A program made the translations under genes and the position numbers. From Volucribacter psittacicida (GTDB taxonomy: Bacteria > Pseudomonadota > Gammaproteobacteria > Enterobacterales > Pasteurellaceae), in NCBI RefSeq assembly GCF_004339025.1, contig NZ_SMFT01000005.1:1-64000 (forward strand): DNA of 64,000 bases, given 5' to 3'. Below are positions 55,671-64,000 of the stretch, one piece after another. Each line of letters begins with the position of its first letter. Position 1 is the stretch's first letter. The notes below the pieces were generated by a model. It saw nothing but the letters and a program-made list of their open reading frames with translations, did not search any database and had not been told where the DNA came from.

Positions 55671-57827
55671 ATGAAAAAATTTACGAAAGGAAATTTATTA
55701 CGTTATTCTGCAATCGCTTTGGCTTTATCTGGAGTAACAACACAGGTGAATGCTGTCTGTAGTTACGATAGTAACACCATTACACTGGATAACCAGACTT
55801 GTAATGTTAATAGCACATTAGTAACAGATACAAGTACAAAATTAACCATTGCTTCTCCAAATACAACACTTGCAAATCAAGGACAGATTAGAGTTAATAC
55901 TGATTTGTCAGGTTCAGATACAGCATTATTACTGGACGACACTTTAGGATTAAAGTTTTCTGTTCAAATCGGTCGGAGTAATGCGGTAAATATAGAAAGC
56001 AGTGGAACTGCAATTCAATTTGATGGTACGAATTTACGAGCAAATACAGATGGCTTTAATATTTTGAATGGCAGTACTGTTAAAGGCGGTAATTATGCAT
56101 TTTATATACCTAATTTAACAGATAAAAATATGAGAATTACTATTACTGATGGTACAGTTGATGGAAATATTTATATTAATTCCTCCACTACCAATACCGC
56201 TAATCATCAGATTGTAATTCCAGATTCAGGTAGTGCAACCATTCGTAGCAGTGATATTCAAGGTATTAACACTGTTACAGTGAATAGTAATGCAACATTA
56301 ACTATTGCATCAGGCACTACAGGTTCAAACTGGAATAGTGCTTCATTGGTAGCTCAAGATGGTTCAACTTTAACTTTTCTTTTAGAAGATATTAATTTAG
56401 TAGATTCTACGGCGTTACTTACAACGGCAAATACTACTCTTAATACCGGTTCGACCCTAACACTAACTTTAGCTAATGGAATAAGTGGCGAGGATATTGC
56501 CAATAAAGAGCTGGTCTTGATTAATGCTACTACAAAATTAACAAATAATAGTAATAGTGTAATTATCTATGATAGTGATGGTAATAATCTGGTACAAGAA
56601 GGAACAGAAGTAAATAATCCTGATGAATGGTTAGTAACACAGCAACAACAAGGAAAAATTACATTTAACACAAGTACTTCAAATCAATTAAGTATTAGTT
56701 ACGATCCAACTAATGCCATCACTTTGAAAGACTATGACAGTGCCGTTAAGTTTTTAGCGAATACACAATATGAATCTAATTTCGTTACTTATGTTTTGGC
56801 AAATTCATTAGGATTAAGTAATGAACGAGAAAGTATTTTAGTCGCCAATCCAAGCAATGCTGCGGCAGCTAAATTATCTCGCCAATTTTTACCTGATTTA
56901 AGTGGTGCAGATATTAATGCAGCTTGGGTTTGGGGAGAACAAATGCGGAGCAATATGGAAGATCGTTTATTAGCTTATCAACGACAATCTCCAATTTATA
57001 GTTATGAAAATAAATGGAATTTCTGGGTTAACTCTTCTATTGGACGAGGCTCGAATAACAATTTATATGGCTATAATTTAAGTCGTTATGGCGTACATAT
57101 TGGAGCAGATCGCCAACTTAATAATGAAGGATTGTTAGGATTATCAGTTGGGGTTAATCATAGCCATATCGACGGTAAGTTTTCCGATATAAATAAAAAA
57201 ATGACGCAACTTTTATTTATGCCTTACTTTGAATGGAACGGCAAACCTTATTTTGCTAGTGCTAATTTATTGGGAGGAGCTTATTCTGTAGAAAGTAAAC
57301 GAGCAATTGCTGACACTACAGCCAAAGGGGATTACACAGGTTTTCAATTTGGTTATCAACTTACTGGAGGAATTAATACAGAATTTAAGGGGATACATTT
57401 CCGTCCATTTGTTAGTCTTAAAGAACAGTGGTTACAAAGTGAAGCTTGGACAGAAGAAAATTCTCCATTTGCCTTAGCCGCTACAACGCAAAAATATAAG
57501 GCTCGCCATATTGGCACAGGGCTTTCTATTTGGAAAGAGTTTGAGTTAGAACTAGGGAAATTTGTACCAAGTCTGGATATTCAGTATTACAAACAGATGG
57601 GAAATAGAAATTTTCATTCCCAATATAAACTAGCAGATGATAGTAGCCAGTCAGTTGCTTATGGAGATTTTAATTTAGATGGTATTACTGGAAATCAATT
57701 TAGTACAAAGCTTAATGCAAGACTAGATATTAGCGAAAACCTTAATCTTTCTGGGGCATTATCTTATAACCATTTTGGTAGTTATAAAGAAGCGATGATT
57801 GGTTTTAGCGTAAGTAATACATTCTAG
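55671..57827 (+). CDS. Autotransporter (type V secreted) protein
   Basis: A 718-residue protein with an extended signal peptide (ALSGVTTQVNA), a passenger of about 400 residues rich in Ser, Thr, Asn and Asp with beta-helix-like repeats (TLTIASGTTGSNW, GSTLTLTLANGIS), and a C-terminal barrel from about residue 447 (FWVNSSIGRGSNN) ending GFSVSNTF. No protease triad was recognised, so an adhesin or binding role is more likely. It lies 24 bases after the porin gene and 17 before the lyase gene, apparently in the same operon. Confidence 0.85.
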   Translation: MKKFTKGNLLRYSAIALALSGVTTQVNAVCSYDSNTITLDNQTCNVNSTLVTDTSTKLTIASPNTTLANQGQIRVNTDLSGSDTALLLDDTLGLKFSVQIGRSNAVNIESSGTAIQFDGTNLRANTDGFNILNGSTVKGGNYAFYIPNLTDKNMRITITDGTVDGNIYINSSTTNTANHQIVIPDSGSATIRSSDIQGINTVTVNSNATLTIASGTTGSNWNSASLVAQDGSTLTFLLEDINLVDSTALLTTANTTLNTGSTLTLTLANGISGEDIANKELVLINATTKLTNNSNSVIIYDSDGNNLVQEGTEVNNPDEWLVTQQQQGKITFNTSTSNQLSISYDPTNAITLKDYDSAVKFLANTQYESNFVTYVLANSLGLSNERESILVANPSNAAAAKLSRQFLPDLSGADINAAWVWGEQMRSNMEDRLLAYQRQSPIYSYENKWNFWVNSSIGRGSNNNLYGYNLSRYGVHIGADRQLNNEGLLGLSVGVNHSHIDGKFSDINKKMTQLLFMPYFEWNGKPYFASANLLGGAYSVESKRAIADTTAKGDYTGFQFGYQLTGGINTEFKGIHFRPFVSLKEQWLQSEAWTEENSPFALAATTQKYKARHIGTGLSIWKEFELELGKFVPSLDIQYYKQMGNRNFHSQYKLADDSSQSVAYGDFNLDGITGNQFSTKLNARLDISENLNLSGALSYNHFGSYKEAMIGFSVSNTF

Positions 57828-57844
57828 TAGGGAGGGAATAATTT

Positions 57845-60800
57845 ATGGCTCATTGTTTTCGTAAAAATATGCTTGCTACGCTTTGCTCTGCTTTATTCCT
57901 TTTTCCTTGGTTGTCAGAGGAAAGTTTAGCAAATAATAATGATCCTAATAATATAATGCAGGCTAAAATAGAATCTTTTGGCGATCAGACGGTATTAAAT
58001 GATTTCACTTTAGGAAAAGGAAGTGAATTAAAAATTAGCTCTTTGCGAGCAATTAGTGGAAAAACATCGTTAGAATGGGACTGGCAAGCAGGTAGTAATA
58101 TTATTTTTCATCGTGATTATTATGTACCTAGTGATCAGGAAGCTCAGGCTGTTTGGGGGAGACGTTCTACCCCATTGTTTTCTTTTTTTATCTATAACGA
58201 GACACCGATTGATGATTATTTAGTTGTAGATTTCGGCTCAAAATTGACACCTTATAATAATGGTGCCGCAGGATTAAAAGTAAAACTGAATTTCAAGGGG
58301 TGGAGAGCTATTGGGGTATCCCTCAATAACGATATTGATTATCGAGATGAATTGGTTAATGAAGATGATGGATTTGTTAGAGTAAAAAGTTTAGGTAATC
58401 GCTTTGATAGCGTTAAATTTACAGCTCCAAAATCGGTAAAACAAGGACGCTTTTTTATTGACCATATTATGCTTTCTGTAGATGATGCTCGTTATCAATG
58501 GTCAGATTATCATATAAAAACCCGTATTACAGAACCTGAAATTAAATTCCAATTTTCCCGCTTACCAAAGGCAAATCAAGCGGTATTACAACGTGATATG
58601 CAAACGGTTGAACAAAGGTTTACAGATTTATTGTTAAATGCTCCCGATCCTCGTTTTACTGAAAATATAGATATAGATTATATTAATAATACTTTTAAAT
58701 CCTTTGAAGTGAAGAAAAATGCAGAGGGAATTATTAGTGGTCGCCATGTGTTAACAGTTAAACAAAAAGATCGTTATCAAATTAGATACTTATCTGAGCA
58801 AGATAAAGCTCTTTTCGATCAATATATCGATTTAAATGATTATAGTGCGTTGATGTATAACATTAGCCGTGCCTACCATAAAACAACCGATCTAGCAAAA
58901 CGTAAACATTTGGCGAATATGTATGTGCTATTAACAGAACATTTAATTGACCAAGGGTTTGTTAAAGGCAGTGGATTGATTACTACTCACCACTGGGGGT
59001 ATAGTTCTCGTTGGTGGTATTTATCTGCATTCTTAATGCGTGATGTATTAGAGCAAGCTCAACTTAAACAAACTGTCGCTGATGCATTATTGTGGTATGC
59101 TCGAGAGTTTAAAGCCAGTTTTGATATGATTGTTACACCTGATAGCTCTAATCTGGATTATTACAATACCTTAGCTCGCCAGCAACTTGCTTTATTGTTA
59201 TTGGAAGATGATCCGCAGCAGAAACTCAATTTTGTTAACTCATATGCCAAATATGTTGATAAAGCTATTGCTCAAATTCCTCCAGGCACAAAAGATGGCT
59301 TACGCCCAGATGGTACAACTTGGCGACATAATGGACATTATCCTGGTTATGGTTTTCCTGCTTTACCAAATATGGCATTGTTGGCTAATTTGTTTAAAGG
59401 AACTGCATTTGCTTTTAATGATCAAACTTATGACCTGCTGAAGAAAGTGTTGATTTCTGCCTGGGTTTACACTAATCCTGATATAGGAATGGCAATTAGT
59501 GGCAGGTTACCTTTTGTTAGTGAAGATATTAGTGGAGTAGTTGATGCCTATTATTGGTTGGCTTTTGCTAATAACTATGTTCAAGTAGACACTGAATTAG
59601 CGGCGATTTATTTAGCTATTTCAGGTAAATCAGCACAACAATCCGAGCAAATTTTTAAACAAAAAATAGAACCAGCAAAATTACCGCAGGGATTTTGGTC
59701 GTTTAATGGTGGTGCTTTTGGTATTCACCGTTACAATGACAAAATGGTAACGCTAAAAACCTACAATAGCAATGTATGGTCTTCTGAGATCTATGTGGAA
59801 GAAAATCGTTATGGTCGTTACCAAAGTAATGGTTCAGCTCAAATCCTCAGCCATAAGAAAGCCAAAGAACAAGGTTATCTCGAAAATGGGTGGGATTGGA
59901 ATAGAATGCCTGGTGTTACTTCAATACATTTACCTTGGGAGCAATTAAACAGCCCAATTACCCATACGCTAATGTTGCGAGGTGAAACGCCTTATAACGG
60001 TACCTCAGCATTACAAAATAAATATGGAATGATGGCATCATATTTATTATCTCCTACACACTTGAAAAATTTTGATCCAAGGTTTACCGCTAAAAAAACG
60101 GTACTTGCCGCAGATGATCATCTCATTATGGTAGGAACAGATATTCGGAGTAGTCATAACAATAAAGATGTAGAAACGACATTATTCCAGCTTTCATCGC
60201 TTAATACAAAAGATGCTATTTTTAATGGTAAAAAAGTTATTACAGGTAAACCACAAGCTTTTACCACAGGGGATTGGATTATTGATGGTAGTGGAAATGG
60301 TTATTTGATTACAGATGTCAAAAAAGGTTTTGTAGTCAAACAAAATCAACATTCCATTCAAGGTACGCCAGATAAACGTTATGCTGGTATGGAACGTAAA
60401 GCGACAGAGGGCGTATTTAGTTCAGCCTGGATTGATCATAGCGAACAAGGCAATGATGCAAGCTATGAGTATGTGGTTTTTCTTGATGCAAAACCTGAAC
60501 AAATGCAACAACTCGCCAACCAAGTCAAAAATGGACAAAAGCCTTATCAGTTTTCAGTACAAGGCAATGTTCATATTGTGCAGGACAACTTGAGCAATGT
60601 TAAAGGTTATGTATTCTATAGTTCAGAATCTATTCAAGATGACTTGGTAAATTCTTCAAATTACCCTTCTATTGTTATGGCAAAACAGAATGGCGCTCAT
60701 CTTGTGATTAGTGGTGTTACACCAGATCTAAATATTGCAGGAGAAAAGCACCCAAAACCTATAGATGTGAAAGTATCGATTAAAGGTCAATGGGAAGCCA

Positions 60801-60907
60801 TTAAGCCTAATGAAAAAGTGAAAGTCAAAAACAGTGGCAACAACACCGAACTAATTTTCTCAAGTTATTTTGGTATTCCTCAAGAGGTAGAGTTACGCAA
60901 AAAATAA
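57845..60907 (+). CDS. Chondroitin ABC lyase (polysaccharide lyase family 8)
   Basis: Predicted periplasmic or secreted enzyme that cuts chondroitin or dermatan sulfate (and perhaps hyaluronan) by beta-elimination. It has 1020 residues, against 1021 for the Proteus vulgaris chondroitinase ABC I precursor, with matching segments throughout (PQGFWSFNGGAFGIHRYNDK, NVWSSEIY, TSYFGIPQE-like end). The catalytic set His495, Tyr502, Arg554 and Glu648 corresponds to His501, Tyr508, Arg560 and Glu653 there. The signal peptide ends near SLA. AGGGAGGG precedes the ATG. Confidence 0.93.
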   Translation: MAHCFRKNMLATLCSALFLFPWLSEESLANNNDPNNIMQAKIESFGDQTVLNDFTLGKGSELKISSLRAISGKTSLEWDWQAGSNIIFHRDYYVPSDQEAQAVWGRRSTPLFSFFIYNETPIDDYLVVDFGSKLTPYNNGAAGLKVKLNFKGWRAIGVSLNNDIDYRDELVNEDDGFVRVKSLGNRFDSVKFTAPKSVKQGRFFIDHIMLSVDDARYQWSDYHIKTRITEPEIKFQFSRLPKANQAVLQRDMQTVEQRFTDLLLNAPDPRFTENIDIDYINNTFKSFEVKKNAEGIISGRHVLTVKQKDRYQIRYLSEQDKALFDQYIDLNDYSALMYNISRAYHKTTDLAKRKHLANMYVLLTEHLIDQGFVKGSGLITTHHWGYSSRWWYLSAFLMRDVLEQAQLKQTVADALLWYAREFKASFDMIVTPDSSNLDYYNTLARQQLALLLLEDDPQQKLNFVNSYAKYVDKAIAQIPPGTKDGLRPDGTTWRHNGHYPGYGFPALPNMALLANLFKGTAFAFNDQTYDLLKKVLISAWVYTNPDIGMAISGRLPFVSEDISGVVDAYYWLAFANNYVQVDTELAAIYLAISGKSAQQSEQIFKQKIEPAKLPQGFWSFNGGAFGIHRYNDKMVTLKTYNSNVWSSEIYVEENRYGRYQSNGSAQILSHKKAKEQGYLENGWDWNRMPGVTSIHLPWEQLNSPITHTLMLRGETPYNGTSALQNKYGMMASYLLSPTHLKNFDPRFTAKKTVLAADDHLIMVGTDIRSSHNNKDVETTLFQLSSLNTKDAIFNGKKVITGKPQAFTTGDWIIDGSGNGYLITDVKKGFVVKQNQHSIQGTPDKRYAGMERKATEGVFSSAWIDHSEQGNDASYEYVVFLDAKPEQMQQLANQVKNGQKPYQFSVQGNVHIVQDNLSNVKGYVFYSSESIQDDLVNSSNYPSIVMAKQNGAHLVISGVTPDLNIAGEKHPKPIDVKVSIKGQWEAIKPNEKVKVKNSGNNTELIFSSYFGIPQEVELRKK

Positions 60908-60917
60908 TGGAGTCCAT

Positions 60918-61023
60918 GATAGTCGTTTCAATTTAAAATGAAACAAAGTGGTACGTCGAAGACAGTACAAAGAGTACGACAAGGCGTACCAACGCTGTAT
61001 CATTTTAAAGTGGAACGGCTATA
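60918..61023 (+). repeat. Correia-like inverted-repeat element, copy 11 (near complete)
   Basis: 106 bases; first base changed (GATAGTCG), otherwise intact: GTGGTACGTCGAAGACAGTA, GTACGACAAGGCGTACCAAC, and the end GGAACGGCTATA. It lies 10 bases after the lyase stop, separating the lyase operon from agaR. Confidence 0.9.
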
Positions 61024-61083
61024 TTTTTGAGTGGATGACTATAGTTCAAATACAGCGTCCTTATCCATTTATTTACCAAAAAA

Positions 61084-61099
61084 CGTGATCAACCTCAAA
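61084..61099 (+). promoter_or_regulatory. CRP-like site before agaR
   Basis: CGTGATCAACCTCAAA matches 8 of 10 positions of the CRP consensus and shares GTGATC-ACCTC with the site at 54563. Confidence 0.4.
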
Positions 61100-61121
61100 C
61101 TTTTCAATTTCTTTTATTTAC

Positions 61122-61135
61122 TTTCATTTTATTTC
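61122..61135 (+). promoter_or_regulatory. AgaR-like operator before agaR
   Basis: TTTCATTTTATTTC fits every position of the core TTTCRTTTYRTTTY (E. coli AgaR consensus from memory). It is about 90 bases before the agaR start, consistent with autoregulation. Confidence 0.5.
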
Positions 61136-61225
61136 GATTATTATCATTATTAAAAATAAAACAAGAGTTTATAAATAAACTAAAAGACAACGAAAACTTT
61201 ATAAAAATTAAGAGGAAAGTAAGTA

Positions 61226-61999
61226 ATGAAAAGTGCCATTGAGCGAAGAATGGAAATCGTTGAGTTAATTAATCAACAGAACTCTATGCGAGTTGAAGAA
61301 CTGGCAGAGATTTTTTCAGTGTCTGCGGTGACCATTCGACAAGATCTCAGCTTTCTTGAGAAAAATGGCTATATCGTTCGTTCACATGGTGGCGCAATTC
61401 CCAATCGTGGCATGATTGCGGAATTAAGCAATCACGAAAAGCGTCAGCAAAATTCGGGGATAAAGAGCAAAATTGGGCAGGCAGCTCTCGCTTTTATTCA
61501 GAATGATGATGCCATTATTTTGGATTCTGGCACAACAACAAGAGAAATTGCTATTGGTTTGAAAAAAGCCAATTTAAATCAGCTATTAGTAATGACCAAT
61601 GGTTTGGATATTGCTATTGAGCTTGCGGATACAAATTATGTTGATGTGTTAATGACTGGTGGAAGATTAAGAAAAAATGCCTTGTCTTTTTCTGGTCCGC
61701 AAGCTGAGCGTGATTTAGAGCATTATCATTTTAATACCTTTTTTCTTGGTGTTGATGGTTTTGATTTGCAAGCAGGCATTACTACTCATAACGAGCAAGA
61801 GGCAAGCTTAAATAAAAAAATGTGTGAAATTTCTAATCGTGTTATCGCCGTTACAGATTCTAGCAAGTTTGGTAAACAAAGCTGTCATGTCATTCGTAAA
61901 TTTGCCGAGATTGATGTGTTAATTACCGATTCTGGCATACCTGCTGAATATTTAAAGGCATTTCAAGAACAAGGTGTCGAAGTCGTCATTGTGGATTAA
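61226..61999 (+). CDS. agaR: DeoR-family repressor AgaR
   Basis: A 257-residue transcription factor with an N-terminal winged helix-turn-helix (residues about 5-57, MRVEELAEIFSVSAVTIRQDL), the SHGGAI linker and a C-terminal sugar-phosphate sensor domain (DSGTTTREIA, MTGGRLRKNALSFSGP, FFLGVDGFD). Closest in character to AgaR, controlling N-acetylgalactosamine/galactosamine catabolism. The following genes kbaZ and agaS support that. GAGGAAAG precedes the ATG. Confidence 0.88.
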   Translation: MKSAIERRMEIVELINQQNSMRVEELAEIFSVSAVTIRQDLSFLEKNGYIVRSHGGAIPNRGMIAELSNHEKRQQNSGIKSKIGQAALAFIQNDDAIILDSGTTTREIAIGLKKANLNQLLVMTNGLDIAIELADTNYVDVLMTGGRLRKNALSFSGPQAERDLEHYHFNTFFLGVDGFDLQAGITTHNEQEASLNKKMCEISNRVIAVTDSSKFGKQSCHVIRKFAEIDVLITDSGIPAEYLKAFQEQGVEVVIVD

Positions 62000-62020
62000 T
62001 TAAAATCAAAAGGAGCAATC

Positions 62021-63301
62021 GTGAGTATTTTATTAGAGATTATTAAACAGCATAAAGCAGGGCAAAATAATGGAATTTACTCCGTTTGCTCGGCTCATCC
62101 TTTGGTATTAGAAGCCTCATTTTTACAAGCCAAACAAGATAATTCGGTATTGTTAATTGAAGCGACGTCCAATCAAGTAGATCAATTTGGTGGATATACA
62201 GGTATGACACCTGCAGACTTCCGTGAATTTGTATTGCAACTTGCAAGTAAAGTGAATTTTCCAAAGGAAAAATTAATTTTAGGTGGTGATCATTTAGGCC
62301 CAAACCGTTGGCAACATTTGCCAGCTGATAAGGCAATGAAAAATGCTGAGGGTGTGATTGAGGCTTATGTGGCAGCAGGATTTGAAAAAATTCATTTAGA
62401 TTGCAGTATGTCTTGTCAAGGTGATCCTGTGCCATTATCAGATGAAGTCGTGGCAGAGCGTGCAGCTCGTTTGGCAGTGATCGCTGAACAAACAGCTCAA
62501 AAACATCAGTTACCGAAACCTGTGTATGTGATTGGTACTGAAGTGCCTGTACCGGGTGGTGAAGCGGAGGAAATCAATAGCTTACACGTTACCGATCCTG
62601 CTGCCGCTAGAAAAACCTTAGACACACATCAACAAGCCTTTGCCAAAGTAGGACTTGCGGAAATTTGGTCAAGAGTGATTGGTTTAGTGGTGCAACCTGG
62701 TGTGGAGTTTGATCATACTAAGGTGATTGATTTTTTACCTGAAAAAGCGACCGCACTTTCTCAAGTGGTCAATGATTATCCAAATTTAGTGTTTGAGGCA
62801 CATTCTACCGATTATCAAACTGGTGAGGCTTATAAGGCGTTAGTTAAACAACATTTTGCCATTCTTAAAGTTGGTCCAGCATTAACTTTTGCCTTAAGAG
62901 AAGGATTATACGCCTTAGCGGATATTGAACAAATTTTATTGCCAGCTGAACAATGTTCACAATTAAAAGCGGTATTAGAACAGCAAATGCTGGCAAATCC
63001 TGTGTATTGGCAAAAATATTATCAAGGTACTGCACAGCAACAGTTTTTTGCCAGAAGTTACAGTTTAAGCGATCGTATTCGTTATTATTGGAGTAACGAA
63101 CAAGTCCAACAAGCAGTAGAAAAATTATTTGATAACTTTGCAGAGCGTGAAATTCCATTACCGTTACTAAGCCAATATTTTCCAACACTTGTGGCATCTG
63201 TACGACAAGGTCAGCTTAAACCAACAGCAAAACAATTGGTGCTAGCTAAGGTGCAAGAAGTATTAGCAGATTATGCCGCAGCCAGTTTTTTTAATCATTA
63301 A
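62021..63301 (+). CDS. kbaZ: Tagatose-1,6-bisphosphate aldolase subunit KbaZ/AgaZ
   Basis: A 426-residue GatZ/KbaZ family protein, thought to be the non-catalytic partner of the class II aldolase that splits tagatose 1,6-bisphosphate at the end of amino-galactose breakdown. Features are [36 protein letters not shown] and EAHSTDYQT. The start is GTG at 62021 with AGGAG five bases before. It lies 21 bases after agaR and 18 before agaS. The only uptake signal seen in this locus is at about 62750. Confidence 0.92.
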   Translation: MSILLEIIKQHKAGQNNGIYSVCSAHPLVLEASFLQAKQDNSVLLIEATSNQVDQFGGYTGMTPADFREFVLQLASKVNFPKEKLILGGDHLGPNRWQHLPADKAMKNAEGVIEAYVAAGFEKIHLDCSMSCQGDPVPLSDEVVAERAARLAVIAEQTAQKHQLPKPVYVIGTEVPVPGGEAEEINSLHVTDPAAARKTLDTHQQAFAKVGLAEIWSRVIGLVVQPGVEFDHTKVIDFLPEKATALSQVVNDYPNLVFEAHSTDYQTGEAYKALVKQHFAILKVGPALTFALREGLYALADIEQILLPAEQCSQLKAVLEQQMLANPVYWQKYYQGTAQQQFFARSYSLSDRIRYYWSNEQVQQAVEKLFDNFAEREIPLPLLSQYFPTLVASVRQGQLKPTAKQLVLAKVQEVLADYAAASFFNH

Positions 63302-63319
63302 TCAGGAAAGGGGAGAGAT

Positions 63320-64000
63320 ATGCAAAACTATTTAGGTTATAGCACAACCGAACTGGAAAAACTAAGTGCGATAATGACAGCACGAGAAATTGAACAGCAA
63401 CCTGAGGCTTGGCTTAAAGCCTTGGCATCACTTGATGAACAACGTGATACCATATTGGCGTTTATTCAACCTGTGTTACAAGCTGACAATGGACGTATTA
63501 TTTTTACTGGTGCTGGCACATCAGCTTTTGTTGGACATTCATTAGCACCTTTTGTTACCAAACAAACGGGCAAACGAGTGGAATCTATTGCTACTACTGA
63601 TATTGTTTCTAATCCTTATCAATACTTTAGTGAAGATGTACCAACTTTATTAATATCCTTTGCTCGTTCAGGCAATAGCCCTGAGAGCGTTGCCGCAGTA
63701 GAGTTAGCGGAACAATGCTTAAATCATTGTCGCCATTTATTAATCACTTGTAATGAACAAGGGGCGTTATATCGCAATAATCAACATAAAGATAATGTAT
63801 TAGGTTTATTAATGCCAGCAGAAACCAATGATGGTGGTTTTGCGATGACCTCAAGTTTTTCTTCAATGACCTTATCCGCCTTAGCCGTCTTTTTCTTAGA
63901 GCAAGGATCTGTCTTAAATAAATTGGGTTTTATTGCGGAAAATACCCGAGCTTTAATTCCGCAATATGTGAATTATGTGCAATCTATTATTAATGACGAT
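63320..64000 (+). CDS. agaS: Amino-sugar isomerase/deaminase AgaS, cut by window end
   Basis: The first 227 codons of a SIS-domain protein (E. coli AgaS has about 384). AgaS acts as a galactosamine-6-phosphate deaminase/isomerase, yielding tagatose 6-phosphate. Visible features are TGAGTSAFVGHSLAPF (sugar-phosphate loop), SFARSGNSPESVAAVELA and AMTSSFSSMTLSALAVF. The ATG at 63320 follows AGGGGAGAG. The frame stays open to the last base, and further aga genes are likely to the right. Confidence 0.9.
   Translation, partial: MQNYLGYSTTELEKLSAIMTAREIEQQPEAWLKALASLDEQRDTILAFIQPVLQADNGRIIFTGAGTSAFVGHSLAPFVTKQTGKRVESIATTDIVSNPYQYFSEDVPTLLISFARSGNSPESVAAVELAEQCLNHCRHLLITCNEQGALYRNNQHKDNVLGLLMPAETNDGGFAMTSSFSSMTLSALAVFFLEQGSVLNKLGFIAENTRALIPQYVNYVQSIINDD

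Larger units (their letters stand above)
61024..61225. other. Promoter region of agaR-kbaZ-agaS
   Basis: Very AT-rich; contains the CRP-like and AgaR-like sites listed separately. With the preceding repeat it makes a 318-base gene-free stretch. No small gene was seen. Confidence 0.5.

Noticed and set aside
1-64000. tRNA, rRNA, CRISPR array, insertion-sequence transposase or prophage genes
   Set aside because: None were recognised on either strand by reading; tRNA detection by eye is limited, so a single missed tRNA is possible.

Overview
The window reads as a chromosomal segment of a member of the Pasteurellaceae. The 9-base DNA uptake signal AAGTGCGGT (or its complement) recurs more than twenty times, which is the Haemophilus/Pasteurella-type signal. 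Gene content and order (rpiA-serA, metNIQ, yihD-dsbA next to mobA, trmA, maoP, recA beside mutS) also fit. I cannot name the species. No rRNA, tRNA, CRISPR array, prophage or transposase gene was seen.

Layout. 0-7.4 kb holds rpiA-serA, nfuA, a comF-like gene, metNIQ with a MetJ-type operator, and gmhB. 7.4-22 kb is an assimilatory sulfate block: cysI, cysJ, cysN, a frameshifted cysD, cysH, cysG and a sulfate-binding protein on the minus strand, then cysT, cysW and cysA on the plus strand. It is full of repeats, including a 430-base structured repeat in two direct copies around cysH-cysG-sbp. CysH carries the iron-sulfur cysteines of an APS reductase, which fits the absence of an APS kinase gene. 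22-32.4 kb holds housekeeping genes (tal, tag, lptD, rsmJ, trmA, maoP, dsbA, yihD, mobA, glpE, tpx) and one broken dehydratase-like gene. 32.4-38.1 kb holds an M16 protease and a TonB-dependent receptor whose gene carries a C9 tract. 38-49.3 kb holds a yagU-like gene, rraB, cpdB, recA (LexA box), mutS and a 5-oxoprolinase operon with an NRAMP-type transporter. 49.3-53.8 kb is the fructose PTS operon fruBKA.

From 54.5 kb to the right edge lies the most distinctive region, a glycosaminoglycan-use locus. It encodes a KdgM-like outer-membrane porin with a G9 tract inside its signal peptide codons, an autotransporter, and a 1020-residue homologue of chondroitin ABC lyase with all four catalytic residues. 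These are followed by agaR, kbaZ/agaZ and agaS (cut by the window edge) for amino-galactose catabolism. Two promoter regions in this locus share a CRP-like site followed by an AgaR-like site. The locus looks AT-rich and is almost free of uptake signals, which suggests an acquired accessory system.

Scattered through the window are eleven copies and one fragment of a 70-107-base inverted-repeat element. Its ends (TATAGTCGTT...) and core closely resemble the Correia repeats of Neisseria. Copies sit directly against gene ends and starts (rsmJ, trmA, rraB, tpx, cysI), so they may supply stops, terminators or promoters. A second family with CAGAGGACAG arms is present in three copies.
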